Below are positions 11,001 through 18,842 of a stretch of DNA of 41,507 nt, piece by piece. The position numbers and the translations under genes are program-made. The DNA is from an uncultured Paraprevotella sp. Its GTDB lineage: Bacteria; Bacteroidota; Bacteroidia; Bacteroidales; Bacteroidaceae. The DNA lies in the NCBI GenBank assembly GCA_944320765.1, contig CALUIS010000025.1, forward strand, positions 1 to 41,507, read 5' to 3'. Within the stretch, counting starts at the first letter, position 1, and every line of letters begins with the position of its first letter. A model generated the notes under the pieces. That model was not told the DNA's origin and made no database searches. It was given only the letters and a program-made list of their open reading frames with translations.

Positions 11001-12911
11001 CAAATTTCTCAGATTCCTACAGTTTTGAAAAGCATACTCGCCCAACACCAGATTGCCAGACAGCGTATCCGGGAAGTTCACCGTTGACAAAGCGGTACAG
11101 CCACTAAATGCATAGTTCCCCAACGAGACAAGCCCCGAAGGCAAGGTCACAGACTGCAACAAACCGCAATTCCGAAAAGCATAATTCCCTACTGCCATCT
11201 CTTCTATCACCTCAGTTGGGAACTCCACCTCTGCCAATGCAGAACATCCGTCAAACGCATATTCACCCAATGTCCTCAGACTGGAAGGAAGTGTTATTCG
11301 TTGCAAAAGCGTACAATTCTTGAATGCATTGTTCCCGATGCTGTCCACTATCTGGGACATCTCCACAGTTTCCAAACCAGCGAGTCCCTGAAAAGCGTTC
11401 CTACCGACAAACCTCAACGTATACGGCAGTTTGACTGATTTGATTATTCCTCCATATCCAAACACCTCATATCCGTTCCCCAAACCAACTACCGTGTATT
11501 CCGTCCCGTCAGACGAAACAAGCTTTTCCGGGATTTCCACATTCAAGACCTCATCCCAAGATCCTTCCCCGCCCCAGTAGCTCTCTATACATGCCACCTT
11601 ATGCTCATTGTCCACTCTCAGAGAATAATCTCCAACAGAAGCGGACGCGCTGAAATCCCAGTCAGCAGGATTCTGATATTTGACGACATAACGCACATTG
11701 GCGGATGTCAAATCCGCAAGAGCGGAAGCATAACCTTCAACAGTCCCTCCCGTCGCGGCCTGGGCCACAGCCTTGGCCGTTTCAACGGCTGCAGAAAATT
11801 CATCGTCCGGTGTCGTCAAAAGACTGGCCTCGCATTCACCGATAAACGCCACTAACTCCTCTCCGGCCTTGGCGACATCCAAAAGCGATGCAATGCCATC
11901 CACAACAGCACGACCTTCTTCAGCAGTAATGTCTTCCCGTCCGGCCACAGAAGAATACAAAGCTTCAACCTCGCTTTGTATCCGTGTATAGATTGAAGTA
12001 TTATAAGGCTCAACCTTTATGGCCACAGCCACCGTATCCAACCACTGACTTGCCTCTGCATACTGTTGCCCCACTTGTTCCAGCAAGTAAGCAGAAACTT
12101 CTTCCGCAGTGGCGTCTCCTGTACGGATAATCCGAAAATCATCAACCTGAAACCATCCCGTCTGGTCACTACCATCATTCGTAGAACGCACACCGATGCG
12201 CACTTCCTCTGCCTCATCCACTACCAAAAAGTCCACAGTAGCCAATTCTTCCCAATTTTCCACCGTGCTACCTAATGACACCTCGCTCATGACCGGGGAA
12301 TCATACACATTATCACCAATCTGTGCGTACACATGCTGGTCGCTCAGATAATTCATAGGACTCCCGTTTTCCGGATCTACCACATTGTCATCAATGTTAC
12401 GAAGTTTAGCCTGAATCCGGTAACGCCCCATCGGCAATCCAGCCACGACCTGATGCAAATCCATGGACTTTAATTTTCCAGCCCACACTTCGGCATAAAA
12501 AGTTCCATCAGAAGGAGACATTGTTGTCATGCGCGTGGAAAAGTTAATGTGGCTTCCGCTGTTCACTTCATAATCCAGCTTCCATTTGCCCATCTCCAAC
12601 GTGCCGACACCATAAGCCGGGTATCCCCAATACTGTGTTGTGTCCGCCTCGAAGCTCGGATCAGACATCACGGAAGTATAATCCGAAGAGTCGGTCGTTT
12701 CTCCTCCGCCTTGCGGAATGCTGTCGTTACCCACCCCCGGAATATCTGTCACCGTAGAATCGGAAGGCATACCTTGCGGAATGCTGTCCGACATGGCCGC
12801 TTGCGGAATGAATGACATCGGCCGCGCCCCTGTGGCGAAAACGACCGTCCCGCCTATGCCGCCCAAAGCGGACAGCAGCGCGAGCGAAAAGAATAAGTTC
12901 TTGTTCTTCAT
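8097..12911 (-). CDS. BspA-type leucine-rich repeat secreted protein (1604 aa)
   Basis: Signal peptide MKNKNLFFSLALLSALGG, then a low-complexity linker with two DSIPQG repeats. Residues about 75-268 look like a galactose-binding or carbohydrate-binding beta-sandwich (ends GWFQVDDFRIIR). Residues about 270-410 are helical and FIVAR-like. Two arrays of LRR_5 (BspA/TpLRR) modules follow, about 480-725 (roughly ten modules, NAF/YAF signature) and about 845-1045 (roughly seven), split by a linker. The C-terminal third is beta-rich with SWNLVGNPFPCFYD and GEAFFVQRP motifs, and ends in a sorting-domain-like tail (ISVYSVDGKAVG, GVYVVTVNG). BspA-type proteins are surface proteins, some of which bind host matrix. 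It is the first gene of its transcript, with a promoter at 13065-13094. The LRR part is more AT-rich than the C-terminal part. Confidence 0.88.
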   Translation of the reverse strand: MKNKNLFFSLALLSALGGIGGTVVFATGARPMSFIPQAAMSDSIPQGMPSDSTVTDIPGVGNDSIPQGGGETTDSSDYTSVMSDPSFEADTTQYWGYPAYGVGTLEMGKWKLDYEVNSGSHINFSTRMTTMSPSDGTFYAEVWAGKLKSMDLHQVVAGLPMGRYRIQAKLRNIDDNVVDPENGSPMNYLSDQHVYAQIGDNVYDSPVMSEVSLGSTVENWEELATVDFLVVDEAEEVRIGVRSTNDGSDQTGWFQVDDFRIIRTGDATAEEVSAYLLEQVGQQYAEASQWLDTVAVAIKVEPYNTSIYTRIQSEVEALYSSVAGREDITAEEGRAVVDGIASLLDVAKAGEELVAFIGECEASLLTTPDDEFSAAVETAKAVAQAATGGTVEGYASALADLTSANVRYVVKYQNPADWDFSASASVGDYSLRVDNEHKVACIESYWGGEGSWDEVLNVEIPEKLVSSDGTEYTVVGLGNGYEVFGYGGIIKSVKLPYTLRFVGRNAFQGLAGLETVEMSQIVDSIGNNAFKNCTLLQRITLPSSLRTLGEYAFDGCSALAEVEFPTEVIEEMAVGNYAFRNCGLLQSVTLPSGLVSLGNYAFSGCTALSTVNFPDTLSGNLVLGEYAFQNCRNLRNLSLPSGLASIEDNAFAGCSALSEIALPSTLTNLGYRAFYNCSSLSSVSFSEQSMLSTIGDNAFNGTNLKEIVLPASLVSIGSNIFSSQYNEGGQYVSGLEKLTIYAMTPPAVSYSLGADDIYAIHVPKGSGTAYRAAEVWKDYIIIEGDGVNLTIDVDTPGTLGEKVLAQTTDLVDVNYLTLTGSLNEEDIYNIQNRLVSLLEIDMAGVDMLGLGDGLFKEREALAKIILPENLEVIGSDVFNGCESLDSIVLPASLKTIGASAFRNCNRLKEVMVPEGVTEIGSNAFYGCSSLEKLSLPSTLSVVESYLAYDCSNLKTLILSEGIEEIDESAFYRASALAEVELPSTLTNLESSAFGHCTALTRIVLPERLTECRTPFSNCSNLREVTSLSLLPPYLSNDYGPFGSNADMDGRTLYVPDMAVTDYKLTVGWDEFPTIQGISYLPQDIQVYKPYELDWNQPDSLVMNYKPDLTLTATKDSYGNNDEYGSLKVTGASTLSLGRFAMIYDPNEYYSHYTSTAYPSYNALVAEAPMRADSVRVTMYNRPNTWTFLSFPFDVKVSDIVSLFEGSSWVIRKYSSADRAAGNMAETWQNMTADSVLQAGVGYIWQSTEGQTPQKRGISSGNVECGFVIPAMDNANKNQIFANDTRSVALEEHLAEFSHNRSWNLVGNPFPCFYDIRFMGFTAPVTVWNERNNTYEAYSPVDDGFILRPGEAFFVQRPVDMAAIEFPTEGRQVDRTVREMPAAAGVNANGVAPAMRQVFNLTLTDGTLSDRTRFVLNENAKAGYDMATDAGKFMSPDASVPQLYTTEDGVDFSINERPMGNGLIALAARFGSEGMYTLSLDTDAGAAVYLVDKQTGTETDLRQGGYTFRAEAGTVADRFLVKVVDDGESDGSTTGVDGVEAQGVAVSVAQGRIQVVAPEASAISVYSVDGKAVGTSVAAEASFEVRPGVYVVTVNGASRKVTVIE

Positions 12912-13064
12912 AAATTAAGCATTTATTAATAACTATATAATGATTTATCTCCACTACAAGCTCAGCTCATCCCACACCCGAAAGCCTTCAAACGCCGCAA
13001 AACGTGATTCACATACCTTAATAAAGGGGCTTCCGTCAACACTCTTTCTGCTTACTACGCTTTG

Positions 13065-13094
13065 CAAATATAAAGAAAACCTAACATCCCGCAA
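13065..13094 (-). promoter_or_regulatory. Bacteroidetes-type promoter for the LRR surface-protein operon
   Basis: On the minus strand, -33 TTG (13094-13092), a 19-bp spacer and -7 TATATTTG (13072-13065). Transcription would start near 13058, giving an untranslated leader of roughly 147 nt before the ATG at 12911. Confidence 0.7.
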
Positions 13095-13332
13095 TTACCC
13101 CCCATCGATTTATAACTTAGTTTAACATAAGAAGAAATAAGAAAAATCCGCCTAATTAATTAGTAACAACAAACAAAAGCTTAGCAGGAAGACACTCCCA
13201 CGCTGCCGTCCCCCCGCATTCCCACAAAGAACAACGGACGCTTTGTAAACCAAACAAGCATGAAGATAGAAAAAGTTTTCTTTTCCCATCTTACATCCTA
13301 CCACCTACAGGCCGCCAGCTGCGGCACCAAAC
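13095..13332. other. Intergenic stretch with no gene seen
   Basis: The gap between the LRR gene (start 12911) and ferritin (stop 13395) is about 480 bp. Apart from the promoter at 13065-13094 and the ferritin terminator at 13333-13360 I see only AT-rich sequence with no credible reading frame, tRNA or strong structure. Confidence 0.6.
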
Positions 13333-13360
13333 AAAAAAGGCGCGCCCTTGCGGACGCACC
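13333..13360 (-). terminator. Rho-independent terminator of ferritin
   Basis: On the minus strand a 9-bp stem (GGTGCGTCC with GGGCGCGCC, two G-U pairs) closes a GCAA tetraloop and is followed by six T residues. It lies 34 nt after the ferritin stop codon. Confidence 0.85.
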
Positions 13361-13394
13361 TCCTAAACTTTCTCCCAAAAGACAAGCCTCACCG

Positions 13395-13877
13395 TCAGGC
13401 GCGCTGGCCCAACTTGTCGTCGATGAACAAGAGGGCGGACTTGCCGGCCTTGCGGATTTTCTCCACGATACCTTGGGCCGTGGCCTCTTCCTCCACCTGC
13501 TCGCGCACGTAGTTCCACAAGAAATCCTGAGAGGCCATGTCCTTGTCCTCGGAAGCGACCTTGACCAGGTTCTCGATCATCTTGGACACGTTGCACTCAT
13601 GCTCGTACACGTTCTCGAACACTTCCAGCACGCCGTCCCACTCCTGCGGCACCACGTCCACCTTGTCCACCTTGGCCACACCGCCGCGCTTGATGAGGTA
13701 TGCGGCCATGTCGTAAGCATGGTCCAGCTCTTCCTGCGACTGCTTCTTCAGCCAGTTGGCACAGCCGTCATATCCTTCTTTCTGCAAGAAGAAGGACATG
13801 GAAAGATACAAGTTGGCCGACCACATCTCGGCTGTAATCTGAGCGTTAATCTCTTTCTGCAATTTGTCTGAAATCAT
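13395..13877 (-). CDS. ftnA: Non-haem ferritin
   Basis: 160 residues, the usual length of bacterial ferritin. It oxidises Fe(II) and stores iron as a ferric mineral inside a 24-subunit cytoplasmic shell, also limiting oxidative damage. The start MISDKLQKEINAQITAEMWS is typical of FtnA. Ferroxidase-type residues are visible: Glu17 in the TAEMWSANLYL helix, Glu-Glu-x-x-His in SQEELDHAYD, and a later Glu in NVYEHE. Its own strong terminator follows. It is 107 nt downstream of folE, which has its own predicted terminator, so ferritin is probably transcribed separately, although I could not assign a convincing promoter. No Fur-type operator was recognised. Confidence 0.95.
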   Translation of the reverse strand: MISDKLQKEINAQITAEMWSANLYLSMSFFLQKEGYDGCANWLKKQSQEELDHAYDMAAYLIKRGGVAKVDKVDVVPQEWDGVLEVFENVYEHECNVSKMIENLVKVASEDKDMASQDFLWNYVREQVEEEATAQGIVEKIRKAGKSALLFIDDKLGQRA

Positions 13878-13972
13878 ATCCGTAAGAATTAAAAAGTTAA
13901 ACTTCCACGGGGGAAGCTACAAGAACAATGCCAGAACCCGCCCCGGTGCCATATTGTCTGCTATTTATTCTT

Positions 13973-13994
13973 AAAAGCACCGCCTTACGGCGTG
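13973..13994 (-). terminator. Probable terminator overlapping the folE stop codon
   Basis: On the minus strand the sequence around the stop forms a short GC stem (CACGCC with GGCGGTG, one bulge) whose GTAA loop contains the TAA stop codon of folE (13987-13985). GCTTTTAAG follows. The T tract is short, so confidence is moderate. Confidence 0.5.
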
Positions 13995-14572
13995 TCGCGG
14001 TGAATCAGGTCGAGGAACTCCTCACGCGTCTTGGCCTGGTTGAACGCGCCGGTGAAGTCGCTGGTGGTGGTCACGGAGTTCTGTTTCTCCACCCCGCGCA
14101 TCTGCATACACATGTGGCGGGCTTCCACCACCACCATCACGCCCAGTGGGTTCAGGGCCTCCTGTATGCACTCCTTGATCTGCAAGGTCATGCGCTCCTG
14201 CACCTGCAGGCGGTGGGAAAAGATGTCCACCACCCGTGCAATCTTGCTCAGTCCCGTGATATAACCGTTCGGGATATAGGCGACATGGACCTTCCCGTAG
14301 AAAGGCAGCATGTGGTGCTCGCACAAGGAAAAGAAGTCAATGTCCTTCACGATGACCATGTGGCGGTAGGCTTCCTTGAACTTGGCCGAATTAAGCACCT
14401 CACCCGGGTCTTCGGCATACCCGCGGGTCAGGGTCTGCATGGCCTTGGCCACACGGTAAGGTGTCTTTTGCAGCCCTTCGCGGCTGGCATCCTCGCCCAA
14501 CAGCTCCAGGATGTCCCGGTAGCGGGTTTCCAGTTCACGTTGGACGCATTCTTTATTTTCCGTTTCTTCCAT
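13985..14572 (-). CDS. folE: GTP cyclohydrolase I
   Basis: 195 residues. It converts GTP to 7,8-dihydroneopterin triphosphate, the first step of tetrahydrofolate synthesis, as a cytoplasmic decamer. The zinc and catalytic motifs are present: [10 protein letters not shown] (zinc Cys and catalytic His residues), [10 protein letters not shown], and [17 protein letters not shown] (second zinc Cys). Its ATG shares one base with the TGA of the upstream SPOR-domain gene (TGATG at 14574-14570), so translation is probably coupled. The pairing with the SPOR protein and tpiA is recalled as common in Bacteroidales genomes. Confidence 0.97.
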   Translation of the reverse strand: MEETENKECVQRELETRYRDILELLGEDASREGLQKTPYRVAKAMQTLTRGYAEDPGEVLNSAKFKEAYRHMVIVKDIDFFSLCEHHMLPFYGKVHVAYIPNGYITGLSKIARVVDIFSHRLQVQERMTLQIKECIQEALNPLGVMVVVEARHMCMQMRGVEKQNSVTTTSDFTGAFNQAKTREEFLDLIHRDTP

Positions 14573-15102
14573 CAGTAAGGTATCAGTATGACAGATTTCA
14601 CAATCAGAGCTTCATCAAACTGCCGGGTGGCCCGCATCTCATGCAAGACCTGGCTGGCTTCCTCGTAAGTCCGGAAATCGCCCACCCGGCAAATCCACCG
14701 CGGACTCTGGAAATGGGTATAGGTCGGCATGTCACGGAAATAGTCCTTCACTTTCCCGGCCATACGCTGCGCCTCCTGGCGCGACGTGCGGGAATTCCCC
14801 CCGGCATAGACCTGGATCCGATATCCCGTGGCCTTCATCTTACGGACCGGACGGCCAACTGCGGACGACGACGCTTCCCCGCCATCCGGACGGCCGCTCC
14901 CCACTGTCCCTGCATTCCCTTTTCCAGCAACAGCCTCCGCACTTTTCCCATTGACCAGACGGGTTATCTCATCGTCCTGGAACACACGTACCGTGCCTTG
15001 CCCGCCCGCGTTCTTTTCCAAACGCTCCACGAATTCCTGCTGGGCGGCAACCTGCTGCATGCCCATAAGGCACAAGGAACACAACAAGAGAAGCTTCTTC
15101 AT
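14572..15102 (-). CDS. SPOR-domain secreted protein
   Basis: 176 residues from [14 protein letters not shown]; an extra in-frame ATG lies one codon upstream at 15105. A signal peptide ends near MQQVAAQQ. The middle is a variable linker. The last 80 residues form a SPOR fold ([20 protein letters not shown], then [18 protein letters not shown]). SPOR domains bind denuded glycan strands of septal peptidoglycan, so a periplasmic cell-envelope or division role is likely, though no specific function is known. It overlaps folE by one base, and the terminator at 15122-15168 separates it from tpiA. I see no clear promoter in the 81-nt gap. Confidence 0.85.
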   Translation of the reverse strand: MKKLLLLCSLCLMGMQQVAAQQEFVERLEKNAGGQGTVRVFQDDEITRLVNGKSAEAVAGKGNAGTVGSGRPDGGEASSSAVGRPVRKMKATGYRIQVYAGGNSRTSRQEAQRMAGKVKDYFRDMPTYTHFQSPRWICRVGDFRTYEEASQVLHEMRATRQFDEALIVKSVILIPY

Positions 15103-15121
15103 CATACCATATTTTATACAG

Positions 15122-15168
15122 AAAAACCAAAAGCCATCCCGGCAAGGCGCGGGCCTTGCCGGGAATGG
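15122..15168 (-). terminator. Rho-independent terminator after tpiA
   Basis: On the minus strand a long stem (15 bp, 15168-15153 with 15148-15134, one unpaired base) closes a 4-nt loop and is followed by CTTTTGGTTTTTC. It lies about 16 nt after the tpiA stop and before the SPOR gene. It could act as an attenuator for SPOR-folE if those genes lack their own promoter. Confidence 0.85.
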
Positions 15169-15183
15169 CCCTATCTCCAATCT

Positions 15184-15945
15184 TTAAGCCTTCCAAGCAT
15201 CGATAATGCCCTTGAAGTCGGCGCACTTCAGGGCGGCGCCGCCAATCAGGCCGCCATCCACATCCGGCTTGGCAAAGATTTCCTTCGCGTTGGTCGGCTT
15301 GCAGCTTCCGCCATACAGGATGGACACGTTCTCGGCAGCCTCGGCACCAAACTTCCCGGCGATGGTAGCGCGGATGAAAGCGTGCATCTCCTCAGCCTGC
15401 TCCGCCGTAGCCGTCTTGCCCGTACCGATGGCCCAAACCGGCTCGTATGCCAGGACAATGTTGGAGAACTGCTCTGCCGTCAGGTCGAACAAAGAACCGG
15501 CCAGCTGGGCCTTCACCACTTCATTCTGCTTGTCTGCCTCGCGCTCCTCCAGTACCTCGCCGATGCAGAAAATGACCTTCAGGCCGTTGGCCAAGGCCAG
15601 GTTCACCTTTTCCTTCAGGATTTCTGCGGTCTCCCCATAATAAGCACGACGCTCGGAATGGCCCAGAATCACATACTGTGCGCCGGTGGACTTCACCATG
15701 GCGGCAGACACCTCACCCGTGTAAGCGCCCTTCTCCTTGTCGGCACAGTTCTCGGCGCCCAGGCCGATGACACTGCCTTCCAACACTTGGGCCACAGAAG
15801 CCAAGTGGATGAACGGCGTACAGATGACCACCTCGCAATTCGGCTGGTCTGCGGCCAAAGCATTCTTCAACTCGGTAGCCAAAGCTACACCTTCCTGCAA
15901 GTTCAGGTTCATCTTCCAGTTACCTGCTACGATTTTCTTTCTCAT
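15184..15945 (-). CDS. tpiA: Triose-phosphate isomerase (internal start within a longer ORF)
   Basis: 253 residues from the ATG at 15945, the normal length of the enzyme. It interconverts dihydroxyacetone phosphate and glyceraldehyde 3-phosphate in glycolysis. Motifs: AGNWKMN near the N-terminus (substrate Lys), LGHSERR (catalytic His), [13 protein letters not shown] (catalytic Glu and flexible loop) and LYGGSCKP / GLIGGAAL (phosphate binding). All key residues are present. The same frame is open upstream with no stop through a DoxX-type membrane protein, so the cell may make a free enzyme from this ATG, a fusion, or both. AGAAAG sits just before the ATG as a weak ribosome site. Confidence 0.93.
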   Translation of the reverse strand: MRKKIVAGNWKMNLNLQEGVALATELKNALAADQPNCEVVICTPFIHLASVAQVLEGSVIGLGAENCADKEKGAYTGEVSAAMVKSTGAQYVILGHSERRAYYGETAEILKEKVNLALANGLKVIFCIGEVLEEREADKQNEVVKAQLAGSLFDLTAEQFSNIVLAYEPVWAIGTGKTATAEQAEEMHAFIRATIAGKFGAEAAENVSILYGGSCKPTNAKEIFAKPDVDGGLIGGAALKCADFKGIIDAWKA

Positions 15946-17268
15946 CTTTCTTTTATTTAAAAGGTTGGTAATACTGTCCCTATGTTTCTTCCTTTTATAC
16001 ATTTTGCCCCCGATCCACAGCCGGTCGACCAGACTGAACACGAACAACGGCACCAGGAACCACAACACCACCCGCAGGGTGGTCATCATCCTCGAATCCG
16101 ACCGCAGAGTCCCCCATTCGCTCTCTTCCAGCGGGACATTCAAGTCCTCCACCTTCGGGAAGCTGTGGCATCCCCACTTGCCATATACCGTCCCGCCCTT
16201 CAGCAGCACCAGCCCGGGATTGGAACGCACCATGGTCTTCAGCGTGATGTCATCCGTCAGGGCAAACGGATATTCCGCCCCCGCAAAATCCTGCCAACGG
16301 GAAATCATCTCGTCCCCCGAAGCCGTCAGGCAGTAAAACGAATAGCCGTACGCCTGGCAATAATCATACAGTTCATTGACGCGGTCGATGTCGCCGTCAT
16401 CCGCCATTTCCAGATACGGTGACACCAGCAGAAACGTATAGCCGCTGTCCGCCAGCACCGCCTCCGTGATATCCTCCCCTTCGGGCCACGTGACGATGGA
16501 AAAGTCATGTATCGGAGGCACATAGCCTTCACTCACCGTCACCGTCCGGCTGTCCACAAAGTGCCAGGCCGTATCCTCGGGATAGTCTTCCAACGGGAAC
16601 TCCTTCCGCACCCCATCCTTCTCAAGGACAAAAGTGGTCTGGTATACAGGTTCCTCCTCACCTTCCGGCACGACCATTCCCTCCGGCAGGTTCGCCCCGA
16701 TATGATACGGGCGGAAATCGAACACCGGAAGGGTATAAAGGCTGTAACATGCCAGGACAAGGGCAAAGACAATGGAATAAAGCGAGATGGTCCACTGGTT
16801 TCGTTCCGACACGAAACGGCTCATCAGGCGATAGCTGCGGAAAACCACCACGGAGAGCAACAGCAAAACCACGTTCTTGCCGAACGTCTCCCAGTTGGTC
16901 AGCGTCACGGCATCCCCGAAACAACCGCAATCCGACACCGGGTCGGCCAAGGCCAAATACAGCGTCAAAGGGGTCATCACTCCAAGGAACAGCAAATACA
17001 GCCGCGTGGTCATGCGCCGGCGTATGCCGAAGAACAGGTACACGCCCAGACAGAATTCAAAGACGGCCAAAGCCACGGCCAGCCACAAGGGCAGGAAGCC
17101 GGGCATCCAGCCCGACCACCCGAAGGCCAGGAAATAATCCTCCAGCTTGTATTGTGTGCCTCGCGGGTCCACCACCTTCACCATTCCGGAGAAGACGAAA
17201 GTGGCGGCCAGCAGCAGACGGCTGGCATTCACCCCCACCCAACACAGTTTTCGCCCTACCTTAGTCAC
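15184..17268 (-). CDS. DoxX/MauE-type membrane protein with thioredoxin-like domain, fused in frame to TpiA (694 aa)
   Basis: One uninterrupted frame. Residues 1-441 form a membrane protein: about five N-terminal membrane segments (about 15-185) with SDCGCFGD, a motif of DoxX/MauE-type proteins. A soluble domain follows (about 186-400) that looks thioredoxin-like ([32 protein letters not shown]) but lacks a CxxC. A last membrane segment (about 403-423, [19 protein letters not shown]) is followed by a basic tail (KMYKRKKHR). Residues 442-694 are complete TpiA. With the N-terminus inside, the soluble domain would be periplasmic and TpiA cytoplasmic. The start at 17268 overlaps the DUF1599 stop by 8 bp. 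In relatives I recall, the two proteins are separate genes. A one-base indel near the junction would restore a stop, so sequencing error or a real fusion are both possible. Confidence 0.8.
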   Translation of the reverse strand: MTKVGRKLCWVGVNASRLLLAATFVFSGMVKVVDPRGTQYKLEDYFLAFGWSGWMPGFLPLWLAVALAVFEFCLGVYLFFGIRRRMTTRLYLLFLGVMTPLTLYLALADPVSDCGCFGDAVTLTNWETFGKNVVLLLLSVVVFRSYRLMSRFVSERNQWTISLYSIVFALVLACYSLYTLPVFDFRPYHIGANLPEGMVVPEGEEEPVYQTTFVLEKDGVRKEFPLEDYPEDTAWHFVDSRTVTVSEGYVPPIHDFSIVTWPEGEDITEAVLADSGYTFLLVSPYLEMADDGDIDRVNELYDYCQAYGYSFYCLTASGDEMISRWQDFAGAEYPFALTDDITLKTMVRSNPGLVLLKGGTVYGKWGCHSFPKVEDLNVPLEESEWGTLRSDSRMMTTLRVVLWFLVPLFVFSLVDRLWIGGKMYKRKKHRDSITNLLNKRKMRKKIVAGNWKMNLNLQEGVALATELKNALAADQPNCEVVICTPFIHLASVAQVLEGSVIGLGAENCADKEKGAYTGEVSAAMVKSTGAQYVILGHSERRAYYGETAEILKEKVNLALANGLKVIFCIGEVLEEREADKQNEVVKAQLAGSLFDLTAEQFSNIVLAYEPVWAIGTGKTATAEQAEEMHAFIRATIAGKFGAEAAENVSILYGGSCKPTNAKEIFAKPDVDGGLIGGAALKCADFKGIIDAWKA

Positions 17269-17800
17269 CGAACGTCAGTTTTATCAGCCCGAACACGGCA
17301 TAGTTCATCATGTCCATATAGTTGGCGTCCACGCCCTCGGACACCAGCGTGTTTCCTGCCAGGTCCTCAATCTGCTTGGTCCGGTACAGTTTCATCAGGA
17401 TCAGGTCGGTATAGGAACTGACGCGCATTCCCCGCCACGCCTCGTCGTAATCATGGTTTTTCTTCAGCATCAAGGCCAAGGCCCGTGCGGCCTGCCTGTC
17501 ATACTGCTCCAACGCCTTTTCCGCTGTCAAATCTTCCTCGGCGGCATACCCCAGGTCCAGCTGGATCAGCCCCACGATGCTGTAGTTCACGATGCCGATG
17601 AATTCCGGACGGATGCCCTCGCCCACCAAGGAAACGCCCTTGGTCTCCAGGCTGCGGATACGGTTGGCCTTGATGAAAATCTGGTCGGTGACCGAAGAAG
17701 GCCGCATGATGCGCCACGCCGCACCGTAATCGTGCAGTTTCTTGGCGAACAGCTCACGGCATTCTTTCATTATCTGCTCAAATTGTTCCTGCGTATCCAT
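17261..17800 (-). CDS. DUF1599 protein with duplicated domain
   Basis: 179 residues made of two tandem copies of one domain. Compare [20 protein letters not shown] (about 23-42) with [20 protein letters not shown] (about 114-133), and [14 protein letters not shown] with [17 protein letters not shown]1599 (nucleotide-modification-associated domain 1) has no proven function in this setting. The protein appears cytoplasmic. It is the first gene of a transcript that continues into the DoxX-TpiA frame (8-bp overlap). The promoter at 17835-17866 leaves a leader of about 28 nt, and AAGGA precedes the ATG. Confidence 0.88.
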   Translation of the reverse strand: MDTQEQFEQIMKECRELFAKKLHDYGAAWRIMRPSSVTDQIFIKANRIRSLETKGVSLVGEGIRPEFIGIVNYSIVGLIQLDLGYAAEEDLTAEKALEQYDRQAARALALMLKKNHDYDEAWRGMRVSSYTDLILMKLYRTKQIEDLAGNTLVSEGVDANYMDMMNYAVFGLIKLTFGD

Positions 17801-17834
17801 TTCCTTAACGTTTAGCGTGCTACGCGTTTCCCTG

Positions 17835-17866
17835 CAAAGTTAGCACAATTCATCGGATAAGACAAA
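17835..17866 (-). promoter_or_regulatory. Promoter of the DUF1599-DoxX/tpiA operon
   Basis: Minus strand: -33 TTTG (17866-17863), a 20-bp spacer, -7 TAACTTTG (17842-17835). This matches the Bacteroidetes consensus. The -33 box coincides with the T tract of the upstream terminator. Confidence 0.85.
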
Positions 17867-17895
17867 GGGAGTTTGCCGTTCCTCGGCAAACTCCC
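17863..17895 (-). terminator. Rho-independent terminator of the M23/LysM peptidase gene
   Basis: On the minus strand a perfect 11-bp stem (GGGAGTTTGCC, 17895-17885, with 17877-17867) closes a 7-nt loop and is followed by TTTGTCTT. It begins 18 nt after the stop at 17914. Confidence 0.8.
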
Positions 17896-17913
17896 TCTTG
17901 ATGCGACTTATTC

Positions 17914-18807
17914 TTATGAATATTTAAGAATTTGCCCCGGACGGAGAATCGTCTTGCGCGTGATTCCGTTCAGCTTGCACAGCTTCGAGACGGTAGTTCC
18001 CCGCTTGGCGGCAATCACCGACAGGCTCTCGCCCGCCTTCACGCGATGCACCTTCGTGCGCGGCCGTGCGACCGGCTTCGGACGGGTCGTAGAACTTTTG
18101 TCCGCCGAAGAAGCCTTGCTCTTGTGCGAGCGGAAGATGTAATAATCCCCCGTCACGTCCTGCGCCACGAAGTCGAACATCTCGGCCGGATTGATGGCCT
18201 GCCCCAGGAAGCGGGTCTCGAAATGCAGGTGCGAACCTGTGGAACGTCCCGTATTGCCGCCCAGACCGATAGGCTCTCCGGCGTGTACGATCTGGTTTTC
18301 CTTCACCAGATGTTTGGACAGATGCCCGTAGATGGTCTCCAGCCCGTTGGGGTGGCGGATGACGATATACTTGCCGTACCCTCTTCTCTCATAGTTCACG
18401 ATACGGACCTTGCCACTGAATGCCGCACGGATGGTATCCCCGATGTACACCTTGATGTCCAAGCCTTTGTGCTGACGTCCGAAACTTGCACGGTAACCAT
18501 AGTTCGATGTGATTCTCGTGCTCGGCGTCGGCATGCAGAAATGCCGCAAGTCTATCTTGTATTCTTCCGGCAACTCTACATCATAATGATGGGCATACTG
18601 GTTGTTCCAATCGGGATAAAGACCAAACGCGGGATTCTCAAGCTGCTCCTCACCCACCAGGCGCTGCAAGGCGACCGAGTCCACAGCCCTCATTTTCTTG
18701 TCCAGCGGTGCCTGGCGGGCCAACAAGTCTTGTCCGGCTACGGGCAAGCTAAAGAAAGCCAAAGCCACCACTGCTCCTGTCTTAAGTCTTTTGAAATTGG
18801 AAAACAT
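17914..18807 (-). CDS. Secreted M23-family peptidoglycan endopeptidase with C-terminal LysM
   Basis: 297 residues. An N-terminal signal segment (about 8-25, TGAVVALAFFSLPVAGQ) is followed by an M23/LytM domain (about 95-210) with the zinc-binding HKGLD and the HLHFE motif both intact, so catalysis is expected. Such enzymes cut peptide cross-links in peptidoglycan. A LysM domain (about 253-297, HRVKAGESLSVIAAKRGTT) binds peptidoglycan glycan. The order M23 then LysM is the reverse of NlpD. A Ser/Lys-rich linker lies between. It starts 35 nt after ndk with no visible promoter, so it is probably co-transcribed with ndk. Confidence 0.92.
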   Translation of the reverse strand: MFSNFKRLKTGAVVALAFFSLPVAGQDLLARQAPLDKKMRAVDSVALQRLVGEEQLENPAFGLYPDWNNQYAHHYDVELPEEYKIDLRHFCMPTPSTRITSNYGYRASFGRQHKGLDIKVYIGDTIRAAFSGKVRIVNYERRGYGKYIVIRHPNGLETIYGHLSKHLVKENQIVHAGEPIGLGGNTGRSTGSHLHFETRFLGQAINPAEMFDFVAQDVTGDYYIFRSHKSKASSADKSSTTRPKPVARPRTKVHRVKAGESLSVIAAKRGTTVSKLCKLNGITRKTILRPGQILKYS

Positions 18808-18842
18808 TTAAATTAATTTATTGATAACAGTTCGTTTGCTTC

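Noticed and set aside
13892..13922. Possible ferritin promoter (TTG, 20 bp, TAACTTTT)
   Set aside because: The start site would fall only about 8 nt before the ATG and the -7 box is imperfect, so I did not call it.
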